In this document: positions 12,493 through 23,406 of the stretch, one piece after another
Position numbering within the stretch: position 1 is the first letter of the stretch
How the letters are laid out: each line of letters opens with the position of its first letter
Assembly (NCBI GenBank): GCA_004123355.1
Contig: SCHM01000003.1
Location: forward strand, 806,001-870,000
Direction: 5' to 3'
Origin: Amphirosellinia nigrospora
Lineage: Eukaryota > Ascomycota > Sordariomycetes > Xylariales > Xylariaceae
DNA: 64,000 nt
Notes under the pieces: generated by a model
Databases searched by the model: none
What the model was told of the DNA's origin: nothing
What the model saw: only the letters and a program-made list of their open reading frames with translations
Position numbers and translations under genes: made by a program

Positions 12493-13195
12493 ATGAGCGC
12501 CGACGAGACTTGGATCATTAACGCCTTACAAGGTACGTAGCCATCCCTTTGCTGAAGCAACCCCAACACCACCCCCCCTTCTTTTACCTCTTTATCTCCC
12601 CCCTTTGCTTCTTTCACCCACGTGCCGCTTCAAGATAGACTAACAGAAACCAAAGGCATTCTCCCAGAGCAGACGCTCCAGCTTCTCCACGACCACATCT
12701 CCACCCGTCCGGCACCCTGCGCACCTTATACTCACACGCACTCTTCGCCATGCAGCAGCTCGCGCAGTTTCTACAACCCGTGGTGTCGCCCCTCGCCGAG
12801 CGCGCCGTGGGCGCGCTGCAGGACTCGCCCGACTTCGTCTTCCTAGGCATCCTCCTCGGCCTCTTATTCCTCGCGTTCCAGATCATGATATGGGTACAGA
12901 GGACCATATCCTTCTTCACGCGCCTCGCATTCCGGACCATGTTATACATGTTCATGGCCTAGCGATCATGGCTGCATGGCAGCGGGGACCCGAAGCAGTC
13001 GTGGCCGACATTGTCGTCGTCGTGCGCAGGGTGGTCGGCTATGGGGCCATAGTGAAGGATATCTGGCTCAGCGAATATCAGAAATATGACGCGCAGACGC
13101 GAGCCGGAGGAAGCGCCGGCGACTTTGGCAGCGGGAGGGGGTCGATGGGCTCTGGTAGAACCGCTGGACACAGTGGCAGGAGTGGGAGATGGTAA
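12493..13195 (+). CDS. Apq12-family nuclear pore assembly/membrane protein
   Basis: Small nuclear-envelope/ER membrane protein related to yeast Apq12, a family linked to nuclear pore biogenesis and membrane lipid homeostasis. The first exon encodes MSADETWIINALQ (12493-12532), and an intron at 12533-12646 joins it to ETKGILPEQTLQLLHDH. The core has the family's YSHALFAMQQLAQF helix, a PDFVFLGILLGLLFLAFQIM transmembrane segment and a second hydrophobic segment, then WQRGPEAVVADIV and a conserved IVKDIWLSEYQKYD stretch. The tail is rich in glycine, serine and arginine and ends at 13195. Frame breaks lie near 12700-12712 and at the C pair 12958-12959, each repaired in concept by one more C. The length of about 200 residues suits fungal members. 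The function is inferred from family membership. Confidence 0.78.
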
Positions 13196-13537
13196 AGGTT
13201 ATTCGCAATCAAATGTTTACGACGGCGCATGAGCGGCATTTTGACGACTATGGATATGATGATCAGCGGGATATTTGGTGCTTTACAGGGCAGGAGCACT
13301 ACGAGAGAACAAAAATAAAAACAATTGTTACTTGTTGGGAGTGACCTGGTTAGGGCATACTCCATCTTAGTTCCATTTTGGTATCAAATGACAATAGATT
13401 CCCAACATCTTTCCCAGACGCCTGCGCTATGCAACGAATTGAATCTCACCTCCATCTAGCATCGCTTACTTGCAAACACTGACCCCTCTTCCCTTAGCTG
13501 TACCTATTCCTGATACATAATTGTAGGATATAAGCCG
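13196..13537. other. Convergent intergenic region
   Basis: This is the shared 3' region between the convergent Apq12-like and GPN3 genes. No gene is seen. Confidence 0.5.
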
Positions 13538-14530
13538 TCACTGTTCCATTTCTTCAAATTCTTCATCTTTCAACTCCCTGGGCTCCTGCGCCTCGTGATA
13601 CTGTATACAATCATCGATATAGCTGAGAATCGCTCCCACGCTGTCCTCGTCCTGTACGTCGAGCTTGAGGTAGCTGATCATGCTGAAATTTTCGATCAAA
13701 CCCGCAACAGCCTTATTGAGTTTCCTAAAACCGGAGCCGCGCATCAAGGTGTCTCTGTCTTGTGGATTGGCGGTCTCATCTTCTTCCCGTTCTTCTAACG
13801 CGTTCTTACCCTCCACAGCCCTCCTCGCCACGTCGGCCGGGTCGTCATCCAAGAGCCCACTATCCGGGTTGATAAACCTCTTGAGATCCTTCTTGCGGAC
13901 TTGGTCCTTGACAAGATCCATCTTGGAGAGGATGTTGATGTGGGGGACCTCGAGCATGACCATGGCGGACATGGCGCTAAGGGTACCGGCGAAGAACTTG
14001 GCGCGGTCGACGACGAAGGTCGCCTCGAGGAGGTAGGCGGCGCACAGCCGGATGTCGAGGTTGCCGCTGCGCGTGAGGAAGCGCGCGAGCGCAGGCAGGA
14101 TGGGCACGTGCGTGTACAGCTCGATCTGGCCCGGCATGTCGAAGATGATGAGGTACTCCTCCGTCAGCGAGTCGAGCGCGTCCGTCAGGAAGTCGAGGTT
14201 CTCCATCAGGAACTCGAAGCAGTAGATCAGCCCGCCGTTCGGCCCCAGCCCCATCTCCTCCATCACGTCCTCGAGCGAGATCAGGTCCCTGATGTCGAGG
14301 TCCGGCGCGTGCTCGAACGTCTCGGCCGCCGGGTCCAGGTTTACGTAGAACGCCGAACGTCGGTTGAGCTGGAGGTGCGTGATGAGAGACGCGCAGAACG
14401 TCGACTGTATATGTTCCATCGTCCTGAGGTTAGTCACGATACGGACGCGTCGGGCTCAATAGCTTCTAGATAGCACAACGAACCTTGCCCGCCCGGCTGG
14501 GCCCATCACCATGACGCCGAATTTACTCAT
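13538..14530 (-). CDS. GPN3: GPN-loop GTPase 3
   Basis: Cytoplasmic GTPase that, with its paralogues GPN1 and GPN2, helps assemble and import RNA polymerase II. Exon 1 (14530-14484) encodes MSKFGVMVMGPAGAGK, and an intron (14483-14405) separates it from STFCASLITHLQ, so the P-loop GPAGAGKST straddles the splice. The defining GPNGG motif, the FDMPGQIELYTH switch region and the NILSKMDLVK guanine-specificity motif are all present. The C-terminal half ends with an acidic tail (DEEFEEMEQ). The P-loop needs one more G in the run at 14492-14494 to stay in frame, which argues for a sequence error because the gene is essential in yeast. The combination of GLIYCFEFLMENLDFL and VPHINILSKMDL favours GPN3 over GPN2. 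Confidence 0.9.
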
Positions 14531-16464
14531 CGTGAAGAGTTTCCCGACAGTCGGGACGCACGTCGGAGATGATGTGGAATCACAGCGTCTCGTTAACCGG
14601 CTTGAAAGTTGTATCCGTGCTTGAACGAGTGGTCAAGAGAGTCTGCAAACCTCGCAGATCTATTATACCTGTACCCGAAACCAGTTGGAACAGAGTCGTA
14701 CTTGTTCTACTTTCCTGCGGTCAAGGCTCGGTTGGAGTTGCTTCAGCCTCGCGGTACTGTGCATTCAACCAGCTCGAAGTTTAAACATTTTTTGGAGGGG
14801 TAAATAAGAGAGGTCCCACCACAGGTGAAGTGGAGGTGGAGGTGGAAGTGGGGCCTTGACAAGGGAGGCCATCCCTCTTTGTACTACATATGCCGTCTTC
14901 CATACAACTACATTCTATAGATTGCATGTATACCTTATTTCAGGGAGAACGCCCAACAGTTCAAGCATCAACCTTCGATGCATTTAACTTATCAGTCACT
15001 GCGGATAGATCGCCATTATTCTATACTCAACTGACGAGACAACTGGACCGAAATTAAAGCAGGGCTGGCCTGCCCGCCGACTTCACTAGCTGAATCGGTA
15101 GATTGACTGACTGGCAATGTACCTCCGAATGTAGTAAGCATTCTGGGATCAGGTACCAAACACACCGCCTTGCAAGCCCCGATACAGTCAGAAAATAGAC
15201 CGACAGTCCTAACCATTGTATCATCAAGTCTCCGGCTGGTTGCAAAACGTGCCACTGGTCACGGAGGATAACACCGGCAGGCCCCTGAAGCCGAAGGAGA
15301 CGCTGCGCTGAAGGGTCCCGAAGACCGGCACAGCTGGCCCTCCCAGACTGGACCTGGATTGACCAATCGCCAATTCAAGTGATACGTAGCATCTAGCTAT
15401 GCAGCGGAGCTAGTATCTATCAAGAGGTAGCACAGCTGCGAGAAGTTCATGTTTAATATTTTTTGTGTAGTCGAGTGGGCCAAACAACCTACTGTACCTG
15501 GGTAGGTGTGTACGAACACGAATACACGGCAAGCCTGTCGTGGCCTTGGGAGACCAGTCTTCTTACATGCCTGAAGTCACGGATGCTACAACAGACAAGT
15601 CAATTCCACGGCTACAAAGCAGCTAAGGCTAGTAGTAAGGTAGTACTTAGTAATAAAATTACCATAAGGGTCCAGAGTAGGGACGCTTGACGGGCCGGTG
15701 GGAATTCCCCGAACCCTCAGCTGCGGGCCTGCAACACGGTGGATTCTGCTGTTACAATGAGGGGCAGGAAGTGAGATATCGGTACATGCGCTGTTTTGCT
15801 TTTGTCTTCGTAGACCGGCCGGCAAATGATATTGCCCACCTAGCATCCGCACGCTATTATTAAGTCATGGTATACCACAGACTGCTGTCCACCTTGGTAT
15901 CTGCCGAAGCAGATCATGGCACTGATAGCGCCACTGATACAATATTACTGTAAAGGAAATTATGGGCTTTGTGTCTATCTCGAAGGTTGCTTGTTTAGCT
16001 GGCGATACTAAACCGACAGGCGTGTGCTCGTTGTTGAGAACCCCGCTCCTCGTGGTCCTTAGTAACCTCTAGGTACCTGCCCAGGATCGCATAGGCCAAT
16101 GCCTGAAGGCGTACCTAAGCTTGGTGCGAGTAGGTAGCTATCAGAACTAAAAATACGGTTCGGCGCCAGGAACCCAAGAGGGGTTCTTACCGCATCCAGC
16201 TTAGTGTTAGCAGAAGACAAAAAGGGTATTGCACCATTCGGATGGAGGGGCACATAACTCAGTCCCGCGTTTCCCTTCCTTCGCCGATGTTGACCGATCT
16301 CGTCCTTAAAAACTTCTGTCTTTATCCCTCCCACACTCTCTTCCTTTCTCTTCCCCTCTCCATATCTCACCCACAACGCGCACTCTATTCCGTTGGTTTC
16401 TTTCCTTTCTTTTGATTTATCCTTCACCTGTTTTAGACGGTCGTGTTATTTCTCCCACCTGACA
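14531..16464. other. Long intergenic region upstream of SAM synthetase
   Basis: Nearly 2 kb without a supported gene. Short reading frames on both strands have no recognisable domain and no intron logic. Motif copies related to TAGGTACCT lie near 16069-16080 and 16111-16140. Confidence 0.55.
16318..16432 (+). promoter_or_regulatory. Pyrimidine-rich leader/core promoter of SAM synthetase
   Basis: A CT-rich tract with runs such as CTTCCTTTCTCTTCCCCTC lies just before the start codon at 16465. Such tracts are common just upstream of the transcription start of strongly expressed fungal genes. An antisense reading frame across it is a by-product of its composition. Confidence 0.45.
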
Positions 16465-17778
16465 ATGCCTGCCACAAACGGAACCAGCCACTTCAGCCAG
16501 CCGAAGAATGTCGGCGCTTTTCTCTTCACCGTAAGTCGGCGCCGGCGCATTTCTCTGCCATTATGTTGAAGCCACCAACGCTGACATAATCTCCAGTCCG
16601 AATCTGTTGGTGAGGGTCACCCCGACAAGATTTGCGATCAAGTCTCAGATGCCATTCTCGATGCCTGCCTCAAGGAGGATCCCTCTCCAAGGTCGCTTGC
16701 GAGACCGCAACTAAGACTGGTATGATTATGGTCTTCGGTGAAATCACCACCAAGGCTGCCATCGACTACCAGAAGGTCATCCGTGGCGCCATCAAGGAGA
16801 TTGGCTACGACTCATCCGACAAGGGCTTCGACTTCAACACCTGCAGTGTCTTGGTCGGCATTGAGCAACAATCGCCCGATATTGCCCAGGGTCTCCACTA
16901 CGAGAAGGCTCTTGAGGAGCTCGGTGCTGGTGACCAGGGTATCATGTTCGGATATGCCACCGATGAGACACCCGAGCTGCACCCTCTGTCTCACCTTCTC
17001 GCCCACAAGCTGAACAAGGCTATGTCGGATGCTCGCCGCAACGGCACCTGCCCGTGGTTGAGGCCCGATACCAAGACCCAAGTCACCATGGAGTACAAGC
17101 ACGATAACGGTGCCGTCGTTCCTCTGCGTGTTCACACCATTGTCATCTCAGCCCAGCACGGTCCCGAGATCAGCACCGAACAACTCCGAAAGGAGCTGAA
17201 GTCTAAGATTATTGAACCCGTCATCCCTAGCCAGTACATCGACGACGAGACCGTTCTACATGTGAGTGAAACTATACATTTGGACACTGAAGTATAGATT
17301 TACTAACAACCTCATAGCTGCAACCCTCTGGACAGTTTATCATTGGTGGTCCCAGGGTGACGCTGGTGTCACTGGCCGAAAGATCATCGTTGATACCTAC
17401 GGTGGTTGGGGTGCTCACGGTGGCGGCGCTTTCTCCGGAAAGGATTTCAGCAAAGTCGACCGATCCGCAGCTTACCTTGCCCGATGGGTTGCTAAGTCTC
17501 TTGTCCACGCCAAGCTCGCCCGCCGAGTCCTAGTCCAGCTCAGTTACGCTATTGGTGTCGCTGAGCCCTGCTCCATCTACGTCGACTCATACGGCACATC
17601 GGAGAAGACCTCCGAGGAGCTTGTTGAGATTGTCAAGGCGAACTTCGATATGCGACCCGGTCCCATTGCTAAGCAGCTTGACCTAGTCCAGCCTATCTAC
17701 AACCAGACGGCCAAATTCGGTCACTTCGGTACCAACCAGAGCTTCACCTGGGAACAGCCCAAGGCGCTCAAGTTTTAA
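16465..17778 (+). CDS. S-adenosylmethionine synthetase
   Basis: Cytosolic enzyme that makes S-adenosylmethionine from methionine and ATP, feeding all methylation and polyamine synthesis. Exon 1 starts [22 protein letters not shown] (given here as two blocks: [12 protein letters not shown] and [10 protein letters not shown]). Intron 16531-16596 follows, then [15 protein letters not shown] with the GHPDK motif. The ATP-binding signature [15 protein letters not shown] and the P-loop-like [19 protein letters not shown] are intact. A second intron at 17262-17317 with branch site TACTAAC separates the central and C-terminal domains. The end, [11 protein letters not shown], is normal for fungi. Two one-base deficits occur, both in C-runs (16681-16683 and 17351-17353). 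The enzyme is essential, so these are best explained as assembly errors. Confidence 0.95.
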
Positions 17779-18313
17779 TTTTTATATGTATAATGTCTTT
17801 CCGTGAGGGACTCACTCTCATCTATCGCGGAAGAATCAACTTCTTTCTGCATTGCGAACGGCGTTGTTGGGTTTAGAGACATATGATTCCCTCATCGGAC
17901 AGTGTCATGAAAATTGGGCTCGGCAGCATTGGCGTACGGTTTCAACATACCCGGTGGGTTTGTTTAGGTGGCGGATCTAGATATCTAGCTTTTTGGCATA
18001 GATCTTTCAACATGAAGGCACGCAGGACGGGAATCGTCTGGACATGAGTAGGAACAACAATGAGATACCTCCGACACCTAGCCTAGGGTTGCTAGGATGT
18101 CACGTCTATTTGACATTGATTATTCGCGTTGTGATATCTCGATGTAATCTACCATGCCGTGCGCACGAGCGTAGTTTAATGAAGGCCTAGCTTATCTCGG
18201 CACTCATCAAGATAGCACTTCACAGCGTCACAGGTTCTTCACTTAACGTTCTTATCTTGTGTTACTTCGCTTACGCCGTTATCTTATTTTCATTACAGCT
18301 TCCCCGATGCGTC

Positions 18314-18637
18314 CTACAACTCAAAATCTTTAGTCATGATTATCGTAAACGCCCCATAATCTGGGGCCGCGGTCGCCGTCCCATGCCTTTTCCGCTCGAT
18401 ACTAGGTACAGACGTGTCGCTCTTCTTACCGATGCCGGCTAAGATATTCCGACCACTTCGCCCAAAATCGATATATTCCTTATGCCATACCTTCTCCTCG
18501 ATTGATCTCGGTACGGCCGGACGGGCGTCCATTCGTTTATTCAATTGAGAAATAGCTGGAGGAGCTAAGATACTGGAATATCTGGGGTGCTTCGGCTTCG
18601 GCTTCGGCATCCGACAAATCCGGGTGGATACGCCCAT
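18314..18637 (-). CDS. Short hypothetical reading frame
   Basis: A 107-residue open frame rich in P, K and R at the start and ending TKDFEL. No domain, signal peptide or intron context is recognised. It lies in a gene-poor block and may be chance; it is listed only because it is the longest uninterrupted frame there. Confidence 0.15.
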   Translation of the reverse strand: MGVSTRICRMPKPKPKHPRYSSILAPPAISQLNKRMDARPAVPRSIEEKVWHKEYIDFGRSGRNILAGIGKKSDTSVPSIERKRHGTATAAPDYGAFTIIMTKDFEL

Positions 18638-19348
18638 TCCTATGTACCTAATCCTCGGAGTTTACTAGATACCTTGAAGATAGCTTTTACCATTCTGAAT
18701 TAGACCGGGAATCCTACCTCAGCTACGCATGCTGTGAGCCTACACTACAAGTAGACTGAGTCTGACCGCTTTTGCATAATATAGTAGTAGTAAACAGAGG
18801 TCGCTATTTTTATTCTTGAACGGATTCAATGAATTACAGGCTTCACATTCAGCAGTTATATTAATTATTTAATAGAAATAGCGTTTGTAGGTTAAGTATA
18901 GCAAAAGAAGAAGAAACCATATTAAAGATGTAATCTCTATACATATTCAGAGTCTTTACAGACGTAGTTACAATTGCTTTGATTTTCGTTTTGTATTTTT
19001 TACGATGCGCTTATTGAGCGACTTCCTAGAAGGTTGCTCATTAACAAAGTGCGAGGCAGTTAAAACGTGTGTTGTTCGATTTATAATCGATCAGACTGAA
19101 GTGCGGATATATATATACCGTGATTGAAGTTATAATAATTCTGTGTATACTGTCATCGGTCTGTTCATAAAAGCGGAATTTGATTCTGTGCTTATAGAAG
19201 AAAAATGTGAGCGAGGCTTAATATCAGGCCCATCTGAAGAAGCTAGACAAGAAGAAGTGATCATTTCGCCCAGGTGAACGTCGTGCCCTGAAAGAGTTAT
19301 ATGGTTGTCAAGGTAGTGTTCAGTTGGAGGTGTGCGCTATGTCTACAT

Positions 19349-19607
19349 GTGTCCTGGAGGGGCAAATCAGGAGGTGAACACAACAGGGATATGAAGACCC
19401 AAGGAGACGGGACGCCCCGTTAAGAAGGTGATCAAGTCTAAAGGAGGGCCGAGCATACAAGCGGAGCATGTCACGGTATAGGGACTACAGGATAACCTCG
19501 GATATAGTAAATATCGGGCACGGGCTTATAACCATAACTATATATAGCTAAAATTAAATCTATTCAGTAAATAAAATTCTTTCTTGTTCTATATCATAAT
19601 AATAACA
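19349..19607 (+). mobile_element. Possible solo LTR scrap of a fungal LTR retroelement
   Basis: The stretch opens TGTGTCCTGG and closes AATAACA, within an AT-rich end and next to AT-rich DNA, reminiscent of a Ty3-like long terminal repeat. No second copy, internal coding region or matching target-site duplication was found in the window. If it is an LTR it is an old, isolated fossil. Confidence 0.22.
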
Positions 19608-20081
19608 AGTGTCATAACCTCACTATCAGGGTATGGGGTGTATATTGATATCTGTTGTTGCGCAGAGAGTCTAGGTGTCTCTGGGGGCTAGCTCCTGGCT
19701 AGCTCCTGGCTATATACATCTAGGTCCTTTGTTCTTAGGGTCGTAAGTCCCACGGAGTCTATATGAGGCTTGAGAAGGTGAGTGTTTTGGTGTGCTAGAC
19801 AAGGTATCGTGAGATCAGGAGATGCCTTGTGACAGTAAGTGCCGCACACACAGCAAAATCTATTGACCTCAATAGCCTAGCTCTAGCCCACAAGCCACAC
19901 TTCTGGCTACAGCCCTAGCTACGCAGGTCCCCCAGATCCACCATATTCGCCAATGCCCCTATATCCTCCACTAGGTCCGTGGGGTCTGTAGGGGTCTGTA
20001 GGTCTGTGTAAGGGCACGTAGGTCTGCCAAGGTCGAGGTATAAGGGTGACGAACTGCCAGCGAAGGCGTCGTCAATATGTA

Positions 20082-20160
20082 CTGTTTGAAGTGCCGCGCG
20101 GCGGCTCAAACAGCACAACGCTTGTACTGTTCGAGATCCCGATCGGCTTACTTGAACAGT
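20082..20160. repeat. Two adjacent palindromes sharing an ACTGTT(T/C)GA arm
   Basis: The first (20082-20113) has arms CTGTTTGA and TCAAACAG around a GCCGCGCGGC core. The second (20126-20160) has arms ACTGTTC and GAACAGT around CCGATCGG. Both begin with the same half-site, and their centres are about 45 bases apart. No element carrying them is recognised. Confidence 0.6.
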
Positions 20161-20546
20161 CTTCCTACATAGCTGCCGTATAGCGTGCTCTAGGCGTTTC
20201 GGCTTATACAAACAACGCGTTAGTCGGTTGGGTAGGGGATTCGAAAAGTGTTTAGTTGGTCAGTCGACGTAGGGGCGTCGACGGCGGCAGCGTAGTTGTA
20301 GTAATACGTAGTCGGGTACCTAAATTCGCCGGTTGCGTACGAGTGCAAGTTGCCCACGTTTGGGTACCCGAATTCGCCGCGCGTAGGGTTTGCAAACGGC
20401 CGTTTGTACTGCCGGAGACCAACAAAGTCATTCTCGACCACGAGAATCAGCGTGGGAATGACTTGAGGGCAAGCCGCAGGGCTCGAAGGGATAGATGACT
20501 TGAATTTTCATTCAGCCTTTTCTACACTTTCGTCATTCTGTCTGTT

Positions 20547-21785
20547 TTAACTGTGACCATTCTGTAGTTCAAGGTGAAAGGATCGAATTAGGGCATCAGT
20601 CTCATCAAGGGTCATCACCTTGAGGTCTGCCATCTGCTTGATCTTGGCCGTAACCTGGCGAATTTTGTCCTCTGGCCAGGAATTTGCATCGAGGCCCAAC
20701 TGGTCAACTCGACTCTTAATAGCATTCCACCCAGTAAGTCGAGATGTGAAATGGACATATCGTGATAGACCGAAGTCCTCGGGCTTGAGGATCTCATAGG
20801 TGGACGGGGAATTAAGGATTGCCTTGGCGTGGATACCAGCCTTGTGTGTGAAGGCGCAAAACCCAGTAATTGGGTTGTTAAATGGCACGTTGATTTCAAC
20901 AGCTTCTGCGACAAAATCTTCAATAGCCTTGAGCTGGTGAAGCTTATACTTGGAGAGAACGTAACCCCTGCTGGTCGGCATCATTCTAGCCATGAGGGCT
21001 CCAAGTGGGCAGATGCCATTTCTTTCCCCAATTCCAAGCACAGATGTGTCGACGTGTGTAGCACCAGCCTCGAGGGCAGTGAAGGAGTTCGCCACAGCAC
21101 AGCCTGTATCATCGTGGAAATGAACCTCGATATCGGTCGAGACACAGCCTCGAAGGGTTCTGACAAGGTCATAAACTTGTCTCGGAGAAGCACAGCCCAC
21201 GGTGTCGGCAACGCCCACCCTTCCGACACCAACGTTATTGACAGCGCGGTAAATGGAGAGCAAATCGACTAGATCCGACCGGAAAGAGTCTTCACTCGAG
21301 AAGCGGACCTCGCAACCTCGACTCTTGATATACTGGATAACCTCGATAGCCTGCTTGGTAATAGCGATCATGTCCTTGCCGCCAAGGGAATGCTCTCGTA
21401 GGAATTGGCTCGTCCCGATGACGACATCTACACCGTGAACTCCGCAGTCGCACGCAAGCTTGGCGTCCTCTAGAGTACATCTTGTGTGGGTTAGAATTTT
21501 GGCCTGGAGGCCGAGCTTGCAGATGGCTTCGCAGTCGTCACGAGATTGCGGGCTGGCAGCTGGATTTGTGAGTTCAATATAGTCACAACCAAATTCAGAA
21601 AGCATCGTCGCAATTTTAATTTTCGTCTCAGTTGAGAAGTACGCATTGGCAAATTGTTCGCCCTCCCTCAAAGTAGATTCTATGATCTTGAAGTTGCGGA
21701 CATTGCTCAAGAGGTCGCTAACGCTCGAGTAAGGGTTCGACGTGGAGTTGCCGGTGATGGACATGTTGGCAGTTGGGCCGTCCAA
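20547..21785 (-). CDS. Homocitrate synthase (lysine biosynthesis, alpha-aminoadipate pathway)
   Basis: Condenses acetyl-CoA with 2-oxoglutarate to homocitrate, the first committed step of fungal lysine synthesis. A single uninterrupted frame of 412 residues covers the whole family. The catalytic [14 protein letters not shown] start of the TIM barrel, [17 protein letters not shown], the [13 protein letters not shown] strand, the metal-binding HFHDDTGCA segment and [17 protein letters not shown] are all present. The C-terminal subdomain includes [17 protein letters not shown]. The metal-site stretch reads HDDTG where most members, by memory, have HNDTG. The protein looks diverged from the usual LYS20/21-type enzyme and has no intron. 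It lies in a gene-poor setting, so it may be a second paralogue. It is one of the few long genes here without a frame break. Confidence 0.93.
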   Translation of the reverse strand: MDGPTANMSITGNSTSNPYSSVSDLLSNVRNFKIIESTLREGEQFANAYFSTETKIKIATMLSEFGCDYIELTNPAASPQSRDDCEAICKLGLQAKILTHTRCTLEDAKLACDCGVHGVDVVIGTSQFLREHSLGGKDMIAITKQAIEVIQYIKSRGCEVRFSSEDSFRSDLVDLLSIYRAVNNVGVGRVGVADTVGCASPRQVYDLVRTLRGCVSTDIEVHFHDDTGCAVANSFTALEAGATHVDTSVLGIGERNGICPLGALMARMMPTSRGYVLSKYKLHQLKAIEDFVAEAVEINVPFNNPITGFCAFTHKAGIHAKAILNSPSTYEILKPEDFGLSRYVHFTSRLTGWNAIKSRVDQLGLDANSWPEDKIRQVTAKIKQMADLKVMTLDETDALIRSFHLELQNGHS

Positions 21786-22951
21786 ACGACGGCATGGGAG
21801 CTGTAAAGTAGGATGAGGGGCTTCGTTACGAAATCAGTATATCTCTCGCGCAAGCAATAAATAAGAGACTCTTACTGTTTGATGTCCTTGACACAAGATT
21901 CTAGAGGTGCTGTGTCAGGTTATTGGGCTCCAGAGTGAATAGAGACCTGCTTGCAACCAGGGACGTAGTTAGGGCTTAATAGAGTGATCAATTAATTCCT
22001 GAACCTCCCAAATCTAAGGGGTTACGGCCATATATATACGAAGGTCTACTAGATCTACCCCGTGGGGTCACTGTGACAAAATACCCTGACATGCTGGAAT
22101 CTATGTCATAGTACGTAAGCTACATTGTAAATGCGTCATGGTTGATGCCTCGATTTAGACTTTGACTAATAGGAGGTTTGCAGAGTCCGTATGGACTTAT
22201 TAGAGCGTAATTGAGACGTTTATACTTTTAGGGAGAACTTCTCAGGCTATGCTTTCCCTTATACTTGATTGTTGTTGCTGATACGTGTCCGGGAAAGCTA
22301 AAGCTTTCCAATTAGAGTTTTCAGGAGACGGCGACCAGATGTCTAGAATCAGCCAGTCTATCTGAATTAACGTTTACATTTGTAAGATCTCTGTCGATCT
22401 CTGTAGATCATCATTCGTAAGGTTTTTTTTCTGCCGTAGATAAACCTAACAGCGCTCCTTAGAATTCAAAGCAGATGTCACACGGACTAGCCATGGACCT
22501 AGACACAGGAGCCACACAGATTCCTGGAGATTCTTGGAAGGTCCTGGAGGGCCGATATCACTCCGACTATTTTCGTGGGCTGAGACATAATATATCGTTG
22601 CCGTGGCATTGGTCGGAATAGCCTCAGCCCCTCTCGAGGAATTATACTCTCGGAGGTCTACGGGGAGGCAGAAGTCCTAGGAATTCGTCTATACCTACCG
22701 ACTCACCGGCCATTCTAGTCTTTTCGTCTTTTCGTCTTTTCGTCTTTTCGTCTTTTCGTCTTTTCGTCTTTTCGTCTTTTCGTATGCCTTGGTCCCCTAA
22801 AATACATGTCGTACAAAACACAGCACGGCTTGACCTCGGGCAGCTCTAAGAACATACGTATCAGAAGTCAAGAATTGTCGACTCTACCTTGGACGACGCT
22901 GATTTAGAACTCGTATCCTCTCGACAATGAACGACACGCCATTCAATCATT
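21786..22951. other. Intergenic region with an 8-base microsatellite
   Basis: Upstream region of the homocitrate synthase gene. It contains no supported gene apart from possible leader sequence. The TTTTCGTC microsatellite is listed separately. Confidence 0.5.
22719..22783. repeat. Microsatellite (TTTTCGTC)x8
   Basis: Eight head-to-tail copies of an 8-base unit, the last one changed only at its final base. The near-perfect identity suggests that the array is young or actively changing in length. Confidence 0.95.
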
Positions 22952-23266
22952 ATGTGGGCAGCTAGATTCCGAGAGCTCGTTACCGAAATACTCCTTGCGC
23001 TCGATTTGCCGACTCTGACTGTCTTCCGGCGTGTAAATTACCGTGCAATGAGCGTCGTCAACTCCGTATATCAGTTCAAAATGATATTAAAGCATTGCCC
23101 TGATGTTCTTCGTGCTGTTATTGGCATTAATGCAATATTTTTTGACTGCCGAGTTCTATACGAGACGCTCTTAACCAGCAAATGCGCAACTTGCCATCAT
23201 TTTGGTGGCTACCTCTACCTTATCACTTGTAAACACGTGTGCTATTCTTGCTTTACGTCAATCTAA
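22952..23266 (+). pseudogene. Truncated F-box protein
   Basis: The 104-residue frame matches the start of a common fungal F-box family: ELVTEILLALDLPTLTVFRRVN, shown here as ELVTEILLALDL and PTLTVFRRVN, then HCPDVLRAVIGINA and the cysteine-rich KCATCHHFGGYLYLITC segment ending CYSCFTSI. Full-length family members continue for a few hundred residues, but here the frame stops just after the cysteine pair and AT-rich DNA follows. The F-box normally binds Skp1 in SCF ubiquitin ligases. It is most likely a fragment; a downstream exon was not found before the next gene's end at 23407. Confidence 0.6.
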
Positions 23267-23406
23267 ACTACCTCCACCGATATATAAATAGATTAATACA
23301 TGTATATCTCTAAATATAACAATTACTAGCCCCCCTAATTTCAACACATCTCCACTACTCAAAGATGCTCCAACGGTCTCCGCGTCTTGGGTTTCTGTCC
23401 GACAGC

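Larger units (their letters stand above)
17779..20546. other. Gene-poor block, partly AT-rich
   Basis: 2.8 kb between SAM synthetase and homocitrate synthase (both 3' ends face it). It contains AT-rich DNA (about 18700-19150), a short tandem CTAGCTCCTGG duplication near 19688-19710, GTCTGTAGG-type repeats near 19980-20030, paired palindromes, and short reading frames without recognisable domains. The composition suggests old repeats, possibly altered by RIP. Confidence 0.5.

Noticed and set aside
13901-14473. 190-residue plus-strand frame opposite GPN3
   Set aside because: It is the antisense shadow of the GPN3 coding exon, arginine- and valine-rich through codon bias, with no domain.
16059-16427. 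122-residue minus-strand frame before SAM synthetase
   Set aside because: It covers the CT-rich leader; its K/E/R-rich translation reflects composition.
20220-20441. Minus-strand frame with repeated GEFGYP and GEFRYP
   Set aside because: Short, low complexity and arising from a local direct repeat; no family is recognised.
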